Origin: Alnus glutinosa
Taxonomy: Eukaryota; Streptophyta; Magnoliopsida; Fagales; Betulaceae
DNA: 64,000 bases
Direction of reading: 5' to 3'
Assembly (NCBI RefSeq): GCF_958979055.1
Contig: NC_084891.1
Span: forward strand, 20,524,001-20,588,000
Shown: one piece after another, positions 56,048 to 64,000 of the stretch
Layout: the number at the start of each line of letters is the position of its first letter
Numbering within the stretch: position 1 is the stretch's first letter
Position numbers and translations under genes: made by a program
Notes under the pieces: generated by a model
What the model was told of the DNA's origin: nothing
Databases searched by the model: none
What the model saw: the letters and a program-made list of their open reading frames with translations, nothing else

Positions 56048-58470
56048 TGTTTGGAATGTTGAGTGGGAACCAGTCCAAATTATACATGCAGTTTATATCT
56101 CTCCTTTTTGCCGCAAAAAGCATAACTTTTAAAAAACAGTAATAAATGCATTTATCTTAAACTAGTTTTTCCCATTTTGTCTTTAATTTTTATTTGAAAG
56201 TGGAAAAATACATCACGTCACTTAAAATCAATATAAAAATAAAAGGTTATTTTGATGAAAATGTGAACGATTACAATGGGACGTAGAGACTAAGAATTAT
56301 TATTAATTTTTTTTTTCTCTCATAATAATCTACTCACATATCAGGAAGACTTGAACATTTAATCTCATTAATCACCCTAAATTTATGACAGGTGAAGATA
56401 TATATATCAAAATCAAAAAACATTGATATATGTTATTTGTATGAGAAGTTATATGTCAGTGAAGACAGAGTTTCAAAAACATGAAAAAAAAGATTTACAA
56501 CTTAAAAGAAGCAAATTAAAAAGATATTTTAAAACTTACAAAAAGATATTGTTTATTGCTAATCAGGTTCAGTTTAATTACAGATTCGGCTGGCCATTTG
56601 GTAGAAAAAGAAAAAAGAAAAAGAAGAGAGATAATTAAAAAATAGGGACAAGAGAAAGAGTGACGAGGGTCCTTCCGGCACCCCAATTTTAGACAGAAGA
56701 AACAACATTAACCGTTATGATTGAATGGTTTGATTTTACATCGTTTTCATTTTCGAAGTACCAAAATGGTATTTAACTCTTAAAAAAGTCAAAAGTGTGG
56801 ATAATTGAAAAAGACTGGAAAACATTTACTGCAACTAGATATAAAGATGAGCCCTACTATGAAAGTACCATAAGCAAAGGCACGAAGTTAGACAATTTAA
56901 AGCCATGGATTTGGGGCCTTAACAAGCAAGCATGAATAGCTTTTTGAGCAGAATTCAAATGGTATTGTTTACTCGATGGCAACATGAATGTATTTACATT
57001 TTGTGGCATCCAGAACTCTAAAAGGATACCCCTATTCCTGTTGCCCGTTTTACTTCTGCTACTTTAAAAGAGGTGGTTTAGCCTACTTCATACATGTTGG
57101 GAAGATGTCGACTTTGGAGTCACAGGTATCCCTTTTTCAAACTTTCCTTTTTCCTTGCTTTAGAAAGGTGGGCTCCAATTCCTGCGGATAAAATACAGCG
57201 GTATAAATTAGAAGTAACCTTATCTCTATTTCATTCCTGAGAAGCAAAAGGAAATGCTGCAACTATGACTATTATTATTTTAAAGTAATCCAATCTTATA
57301 AAGGAGTGCAGAGGGACGCAATCATGTACACGGGAAATATACAAAAAGAAACATCCAATTAAGAAAAATAAGAACACATCAAGAGAAACATATGAGAGGA
57401 ACAGCCAATTAACTATGATTCTTATTGACAAAAGGCTACATAGGTCAGTCATTGCCATGCCTGTGACTGTGAGAACAATTGAGCATCTTTAGCTAAGTAT
57501 GAAATTTATTTTCCACATTATTCACTATTATAATCCAGCCTATGCAGAATTTTACTTCATCTTGTCGGTTTTTTTTTTTTTTTTTTTTTTTGGAAATTTT
57601 ATACAATGTAACATTAATTATTCCTACTGACCATGTTTCTTCAGCCTCAAAATAAAGCTGGAGAAAAAATTGGCATGAACGAAAAGCTATGGTCAGAAAT
57701 TGAGATTAAAAAAAAAAAATCCACTCAATCATGTTCAGTTTGTGTTTATCCGGTAAAGGAAAGGATGGCTAAGATTGTTCTTATGTGAGGACAGAAGACA
57801 AGCGACAGCATGGAAAACCTCATTGTGTCACTGCAATCCTGGTGAAACAATGATGGCATGTAGTGGCTTCGGCTACAAAGGAGTAAAAAAGAAGACCTTA
57901 ATAACAAATTTATCACAGGACCAAAACATACACTGCACAACTATGAACTCCCAAAAGATATGTGATGATACGGATACTACCACAACAGATCCCCCAAGAA
58001 TATGATATTAAGTAAAACAGGAATACATCACATATGTGAGTATATAAGAGAGTGATGGTCGAAACAGTGTGTATGGGTGAGCCTGTGTATGAATATTTAA
58101 TTTAATATTTTAAAACAATGGCCACAAAACAGCAGGGTGTTTTCCCTTACAATTACACTAAACCAAATGAAAGGCCGTATAGCAACTGAGGTGTCCAATT
58201 CAACATCTTTAGGAATATCCAAGAAGTATCACATATTTTCAAGAGTTAAATACATTTAACATGTATTAGATAGGTGTCAAAGTATCTGTAAAGTACTCAT
58301 ATCGAACATAGAGATGACAAGGATATGGATACCCACGATTCATGGCTGCACAACAGGGGTTCACTCATTTGTTTACTTTTTCCTCTAAATACATTGTATT
58401 AAAAAAGGGGATTACTAAGGCAATGGAAATACCTCTCATCTTGATCACGTGCCATACACCTACCACTTTA
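56048..58470. other. Intergenic between XRCC3 and the syntaxin-like gene
   Basis: Holds the XRCC3 5' flank and the 3' UTR of the gene ending at 58471. T run at 57569-57591, A run at 57708-57719. 57720-58020 is less AT-rich, with 64- to 76-codon frames on both strands but no recognisable domain; it may be 3' UTR or noncoding transcript. No other gene is supported. Confidence 0.4.
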
Positions 58471-58771
58471 TCAAGCTGAATAAAATACAAAAGGTACTGC
58501 AGGAGAAAAAAGATAAAACAAAATATGAGATTCCTTTGCTAGGGTGGCTTTCCAAATAAGAAACCATAACATTGATCCTTACAACAACTCATAAATTTAA
58601 AGTCCTGTAAACTTAAAATAGGTTTTACTTTCATAAAATGACGAATAATTGAGCATGTTCCTCTATGATTTAATTATAGCTCCTGCCAAGGCACATACAA
58701 CGCTCTATACACTAAACCATTCTCCAAAGCTACATATGACTTGTGTGTGTCTGTTCGTGTGCATCAGTGCA

Positions 58772-58827
<56 letters not shown>

Positions 58828-61800
58828 GGTTTCTATTCAAGACCAGAAGTGGCATTTAGCAAACATGCCACATGTAAAAATAATTGCTGCTTCCATATAA
58901 AGTGATCGAATCTGTTGCTTCTTCTTAAACATATTTTTGAAGTAGTCTGAAATTATTTTAGATAGCAAGCTAAACAGTAAGAATGACATAACAATACAAA
59001 TCCACAATTTAATAAAACTGAAGAATTAATGACTGTTAATGTCCAGAAGTGCATTATGCAAACTCACCTCATGAGACCTATGAGATCCTAATTGATATCT
59101 TCCAAGAACATGAAGGCACACAACTGATATCAAAGACTAAAAGATTACCTCGAACAGTTGCAGAAAACTAATTCCTCAACATAAGGATCCTAAGTGCCAT
59201 CTCATCATCTAAACTATTAATTGTACAAAGTTAACCTTGACAATAGGCACTTTTGCTTTAAATATATATATAACCGAGCCATCCGAGACTAGATCCTCAG
59301 GACACCGTCAAAAGCGGCCCCTTCACACGGGTCGGGTAAAGCTTGGGCTTTCGCCCGCGGGTGTGGTCCCAAAGAATTGTTTGCACTCAACGGGGGTCAA
59401 ACCTTAGACCTGACGCTTCATGAAGCACTAGAAGCCAAATGACTTACCACTCGAGTCAACCCCTTGGGGTTACTTTTGCTTTAAATAAATACTTCCTTCC
59501 CCAGTTTTAGTGATTATGACTTTGGCTAATTACAAAATAAGGGAAAAAAACTATGAATTTTATTTACACCAACTACCGTTCTAATTCTTATCGAAAGGCT
59601 AGAAAGTTTGCAAGTACTGGGGCATGATATGAAAATGAATTACTTAACCAAAAATTAAAGGTAGATCCAAAAATCATGTAAATATAAGTTTTTTGGTAAG
59701 TTAGAGCATAAAAATAAGAAAGAAATGATAACAAAAAAGTTATCTCAACATGTGCTCTACACAATCATCCCAATCAAACAACTGTCTCACAACACAAAAA
59801 GCGAAGCAACAATTTAACTGTACATCGAATTATAATTACAAAAGCAGCAATTTGTTTGTAAATAAGAAGGTAGTTTCTTATTCCAAGAGGTTATGCATAA
59901 TAAGTTAATAACTAGATGAAAACAAAAATTATGTATCGACTTAAACTACAGTATATACAACTTACCATTTATCAAAGTATCCAAGTTAAAAAAACCCTAC
60001 CACTAACAAGGGACAGACCCAAGGGGGGGCTGGGAGGGGCCCTCCTCCCACAGTCCCACCAAAAAAGAAAAAAAAATGTTAATTATTTTCAAATATTTAG
60101 GGTCTTTTTTTTTTTCACTTTATTATGATGGCCCCCTCTAAAAAAGGCAATCCAGCCCCTCTAGAGTTAAATTCTTAGTTTGGTCTCTGTTGCTAACCCT
60201 TTCGGTGGTCACTCTTAGGTCTTATACATATAGTTGACAGGGAGGTGTATGGCAGGTGAATACACATGCTTTACTTATCCAAGAAAAAAGAAAAGAAAAA
60301 AAGAAATAGTTAGGTGCTCAAAGAGCCTGGAAACCTTGTCAAAGGGGGAAAAAAAATAAAAATAAAAAAGATCTATCTATTGCATGAGATTTTAATATCT
60401 GATTTGATATTTGCATTTTCAGTATGATATAACATACGGGGGAAACTGGAGAATGCAGTGAATAAAATTTCATACACATACAAACAATAGTATTCTTAAT
60501 GAGTATACATACTCTACTCCTTATGATTGAGAATGCTTATAGTTCAAGCAAATCAATTGCTTACCAATCAAAAAAATAGTTAGCATCAAAGCGAGTGTAA
60601 CTTGAACAGAACAACGGAACGGCAAGTGTAGTGGACTTTGCAATTGTCTCTGGAAGCCACCCACCCGACCAAAGAGCTGCAGTAGATTGAACTTATGAAT
60701 TTTCATGGGAATTTGGCCACACAAAATCATGTTTAACCATTACCACATATAGATCAGGATACAAAAGAAATATGCACTTGTATTGACTGTAAGCAGAACA
60801 AAAAGAAAGGATAAGATCTAATAATCCATTTTTCCCCCCCTCTTTTAATGTTTTCTCATTAAAACTAATTACTATTTTTCTTTCTAAATATGTTATATCC
60901 TACATTTTAAAATAAGGTAATAAAATCAGGTTTCCTTTTTCAAATAAAAATTGAACTGACCTGATTGAACAAACTAACCGCTCCCTGGACCTGAAGAAAC
61001 TCCCCGCGCCTTTGCTTCCGGAAGACAGGTTTCAATCCTTTTTCTTTAGGTGTGTCCTCAACGCTCAGCATTAGTTTGTTTATATGTCCATCTTCATCAG
61101 GAATTATGATCTTCAATTCACTAAAATTTGGAGAACTCCACGTTCTTCTTGTATTATTAGTCATTTTATCTGGTTGACAAATTATATCATCCATCCCTCC
61201 ATGAATTTCATTTGATTTTATATTTATGACATGATTTCCATCCTTCTTGACACAACTAACATCTTTAAAACCTTCCATTTCATCAGAAAAATCTGTGTCA
61301 TAGACAGGACTGTACTTGAGGTCTGCATCTTTTCTCTGAGCATGATTCTCCAAAAGAGAGCTTTTCATGGAAGGTCTGAGCTCTAAACATTCATCTTTTG
61401 CACTTTGTGAGCTCTGGGAGCTGCCAGAGAGAAATGTGGCCAACTCATCACGTTCATCTTCATCCAGGTTTACCCATTGAAGGGGTTGCTTTCCTTCCTC
61501 ATTAAAAGATTCCCTTAACGCTGTTTCGACATGCAATATTTGGTTTTCAATGGCATCAATGAATTGTCTATGCCTAGCTGTTGTATTGTCATTGCCACGA
61601 TGTCCATAGCTCAACCTGACAGCCCTCACAAACTCCTCCAACTAATTCAAAATTAAGATTTCAATAATGCAAAATTAGAGGCAAAAACCAAAACAAGGTT
61701 TCTAAATGCAGCTTGATTGGTGAGAAAACGTGAAATAAGAAACCAGATGAGTGTTTTGAATCCCATATATGACGAATTGACGATGATTGAAACCCATGAA

Positions 61801-63185
61801 AGCATAAATCCAACTTTATAAAATAAAAGATTCAACATTGGCTTAAGCTGAAGTAAAACTATATTTTTTAGAAACCATACTAATAGAAAACAGAAGATTT
61901 AAAGTTGTACTTCGTCCACTTACTCAACTAACAAAAAGTAAAAATCAGTTTGGGATTCCGATAATAATATCCAAAGTGAATCAAAGAGGAGGGAAAAAGG
62001 AGCAATGCAGAAACTGGACAAAAGAAAACTAATGTACCTGCCATTTGGCAGTACCTAAAGCAGTTTGCAACTCCCTACAGAGTTCATCCAAATCCTCTGG
62101 TGATAGAGTTTGTCTCCTCTCTCTTACCCATGTCCTGTATGCTGATTCCATTCTGCAGAAACAAAGCAGAGGAAATAAACTCTAACTGTACAACTGAAAC
62201 AATATAAATCAAACAAGCATTCCGACTGCAATAAATTCCACTGAAAGGGTTAGGCTCCTCTTGATCCTTGGGAAAGTTAATAAGGCCAATAGTACTACAA
62301 AACCCCCTTCAATTATTAGTTATTTAGTTATCCAGTGCATGAAGATAACCTTATACGGATGAATAGTCCAGAACTTCTTGATAAATCACAACAGCTTGCA
62401 ATAGTTTTCCTTTCCAGATTGAGTCAAAAATGAAAGATTCGATACCAAGTTCTACAGATTTTTTTTTTTTTTTTCTACAGCACAAACTTCGAATGTGACA
62501 TTTAGCTAATAATCAACCATTTATTCCATCCCAAAGAAATGCCCCGTTCTAAAGCATACTAGATTACAACAATTACCCAGATGGCAAATTGATGAGAACC
62601 AACTAGAACAGGAAATAATAGTTACAGAGACAACTTTGCCATTCGAGAAACGCAACAAGAAAACTAATCAATTCCAAGTACTTCTAGTCCAATAAAAAAT
62701 AGACCATGCCGGATCATCAACACCAAAAAAGAGAAATAAATGGAATATATATAACCTGAGACCATCCCAACTAACTTATAGACAAAAAACACTATAGTCG
62801 AGGAAAAAACTGCAACAGATTATGCAATTTCTGAAGCACCGTTAAAGCAAAACCAATAAAAACATATTAAGCCTTGCAATATAATCCACACCCGCATCAC
62901 CAAACCCCACAAAATGAAGAATTTAACACAAATCCTTGAACGCTTATAGCGAAGTTCGATGCCCACATCACCAAACACATATATCCTCGTACGCACATCA
63001 CAAAAACCCACAAATCGTAGAATTTGACAAGAAAATACTAAAGTTGCAGACCCACACGAATAAAAGCCAAAAAAAAAAAAAACGAGAAATAGAGAAACAT
63101 ACGCATCGGCAGATTCTTGAACCTCCTCGGCCGCAGAAAAGAAGGAGTCCTTTTGCCATAGATCAAAGCTGTTTGCAACCATCAT
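58471..63185 (-). CDS. Syntaxin-6-N-domain membrane protein (SNARE-family, plant type), 5 exons, 338 aa
   Basis: Exons on the minus strand: 63185-63103, 62152-62038, 61641-60961, 60676-60565, 58496-58471. All introns are GT-AG, the total is 1017 bp, and TGA ends at 58471. Residues 1-100 form a syntaxin-6 N-terminal-type helical domain (MMVANSFDLWQKDSFFSAAE; ESAYRTWVRERRQTLSPEDL; LCRELQTALGTAKWQLEEFV). A long polar linker follows (DEDERDELATFLSGSSQSSQ). The end has GRVGGFQRQLQ and a single membrane anchor (VQVTLALMLTIFLIVPFVFY, about 314-336) with a two-residue tail. No clear SNARE coiled coil is visible, as in plant homologues of this group, so it may be a tail-anchored regulator of Golgi/endosome traffic rather than a fusogen; that is inference. 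The last exon encodes only VPFVFYSA after the split codon and lies across a 2.07-kb intron. Confidence 0.93.
58773..58826. repeat. Compound (GT)n(GA)n microsatellite in the syntaxin-like gene's last intron
   Basis: GT dinucleotides at about 58773-58805 pass into GA at about 58806-58826. It is a likely polymorphic marker and makes spurious open frames. Confidence 0.9.
59249..59487 (-). mobile_element. tRNA-derived SINE with 16-bp target duplication
   Basis: ACTTTTGCTTTAAATA flanks the insert at 59249-59264 and 59472-59487. Read on the minus strand, the 207-bp insert (59471-59265) starts with GGGGTTGACTCGAGTGGTAA (A-box-like) and has TAAGGTTTGACCCCCG (B-box-like) about 60 bases later. It then passes through a GC-rich body to a short AT tail (GGCTCGGTTATATATATA). 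This is the structure of a plant tRNA-derived SINE; a specific family cannot be named. It sits in the last intron of the syntaxin-like gene in the same orientation as that gene. The exact duplication suggests a fairly young insertion. Confidence 0.92.
59990..60175. repeat. G-rich repeat fragment in the same intron
   Basis: AAGGGACAGACCCAAGGGGG is followed by GGGAGGGGCCCTCCTCCCAC, and later by GATGGCCCCCTCTAAAAAAG and CCAGCCCCTCTAG. A related text with GGGGCC/GGCCCCCC blocks occurs at 9098-9285 (GGGGGACTGGTGGGGCCATG). Probably scraps of one widespread repeat; family not identified. Confidence 0.5.
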
Positions 63186-63425
63186 CTTCAACACCACCAA
63201 CAACAGCAAAAATCTATAGCAACAAAGCGAAAGAGACTTTCAGGAATTCCTAACACTCATGAATGGTGCTCGAATGGATTAGATGGGACTTGCTTCTCTC
63301 TCTCTCTCTCTCCTCTTCTCTTCTCTGCTACGGTGAAGCAAAGAAGGTGGAGAGAGAAAGAAAGCTCATGTGAGAGAGAGAGAGAGAGAGAGAGACGTAT
63401 AAGGCTATAAGCTATTCTTTTTTTA
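63186..63425 (-). promoter_or_regulatory. 5' leader/promoter of the syntaxin-like gene
   Basis: Sense-strand GA/CT repeats at about 63294-63315 and 63374-63396 precede the ATG at 63185, typical of plant leaders. A long A-rich tract follows at 63420-63480 on the upstream side. No TATA box chosen. Confidence 0.4.
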
Positions 63426-63730
63426 TTTTTTTATTTTTTTATTTTTTTTTTTTTAAAAAAAAAAGGAAAAGAAAATTAATTTCCTGGTGGATGGGGGAAT
63501 GGAAAATAAGAGCGTGATCCTCTGCTGCCGCATCTACATTTCGATGGAGGCTGCTTACCTCTAACGAAGGCACGCGTGGAGTATTGTACGCGTGGGAAGC
63601 ATTTGATTGGCTGTAAGTTGTGCAAACTTTTCTGGCTTTCACAGTGGATAGAGACAGAGAGACGAAGTGGGTCGGCGGTTGGAGAGTGGACAAGCTGGTG
63701 GGCTGCCCACTCGCACTGTATATGTTTCTG

Positions 63731-63930
63731 CAATTATTTGAGTAATGCTACACATCATCCTTTTATCTTCCTTTTATCCTCCTAAAATTGATGTGGCTTT
63801 TAAAATTACAATTGAATTTTTGATATATGACTATTGAATTTTGATCCAATGGTAATTTTAAGAGCCACATTAATTTTAAGAGGATAAAAAGAGAACAAGG
63901 AGATGATGTATAGCATTACTCTTATTATTT
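63731..63930. mobile_element. Mutator-like MITE of the GAGTAATG family
   Basis: The element spans 63740-63921 (182 bp). Its ends are GAGTAATGCTACACATCATC and GATGATGTATAGCATTACTC, with one mismatch over these 20 bases. Inner segments (TCCTCTTAAAATTGATGTGGC-like) also pair. The flanking nonamers CAATTATTT and TTATTATTT agree at seven of nine positions, compatible with a decayed 9-bp duplication. It lies about 0.55 kb upstream of the syntaxin-like gene start. Confidence 0.85.
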
Positions 63931-64000
63931 TCTGGTCTACAATTAGTTAATTAATGTCATCTCAAATTTAATCCCACTAAGTATGGTTCGTCATGACTGA

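Noticed and set aside
55258..56132. Several plus-strand and out-of-frame open frames over XRCC3
   Set aside because: They overlap the well-supported XRCC3 frame and have no recognisable domain.
57720..58020. A small gene in the less AT-rich stretch downstream of the syntaxin-like gene
   Set aside because: Frames of 64-76 codons occur on both strands without a domain; more likely UTR or noncoding sequence.
59265..59471. A functional tRNA gene on the minus strand
   Set aside because: Box spacing and the 16-bp target duplication with AT tail fit a SINE, not a tRNA.

Overview
This window is AT-rich nuclear DNA from a flowering plant, almost certainly a eudicot. It holds intron-containing genes with GT-AG splice sites, plant-specific families (TML, plant-type XRCC3, a syntaxin-6-like SNARE-family protein), long A/T runs, CT/GA microsatellites in 5' leaders, and dense plant transposon debris. 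I cannot name the species.

Layout. 0-5 kb: a telomere-like minisatellite, then a decayed CACTA (En/Spm-like) element with a foldback MITE inside it, a frame-broken Transposase_24-type gene and a 3' end reading TTTTTTGTAGTG. 7-13.3 kb, minus: a complete six-exon HAD-family glycerol-phosphate phosphatase gene (GPP type, 241 aa), whose 3.6-kb last intron carries a truncated LINE and other repeats. 13.6-14.0 kb: a Tourist-like MITE with TTA target duplications. 17.2-27.5 kb: a decayed Ty1/copia retrotransposon in minus orientation. It is interrupted by a 1.8-kb solo LTR (target duplication AGAAT), contains a 331-bp tandem duplication in the reverse transcriptase region, and has a ~4-kb imperfect palindrome covering its gag region. 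27.8-32 kb: two hAT-like non-autonomous elements. 33.3-34.1 kb, plus: a single-exon gene for an uncharacterised basic, serine-rich plant protein. 34.5-48.1 kb: MITEs, an RNase H-like remnant, a structurally complete non-autonomous LTR element with TATAT target duplications, a field of short dispersed repeats and two opposed LINE copies. 49.2-51.1 kb, minus: TML, the muniscin-like subunit of the TPLATE endocytic complex. 53.2-53.6 kb, minus: a broken THEP1/NTPCR nucleoside-triphosphatase fragment. 55.2-56.0 kb, minus: XRCC3, a RAD51 paralogue. 58.5-63.2 kb, minus: a five-exon syntaxin-6-like gene (338 aa) with a 26-bp last exon and a SINE in its last intron.

How the genes relate. They do not form a pathway or operon: glycerol-phosphate dephosphorylation, endocytosis, homologous recombination and endomembrane traffic are independent housekeeping functions. 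GPP, XRCC3 and TML are however, as I recall it, immediate neighbours in Arabidopsis (At5g57440, At5g57450, At5g57460). The window therefore looks like an old conserved gene block expanded by transposons.

I see no CRISPR, operon, defence island or clearly novel protein system. The most interesting structure is the ~4-kb palindrome inside the copia element. If transcribed it would give a long hairpin RNA and so could be a source of silencing RNAs. That role is inference.
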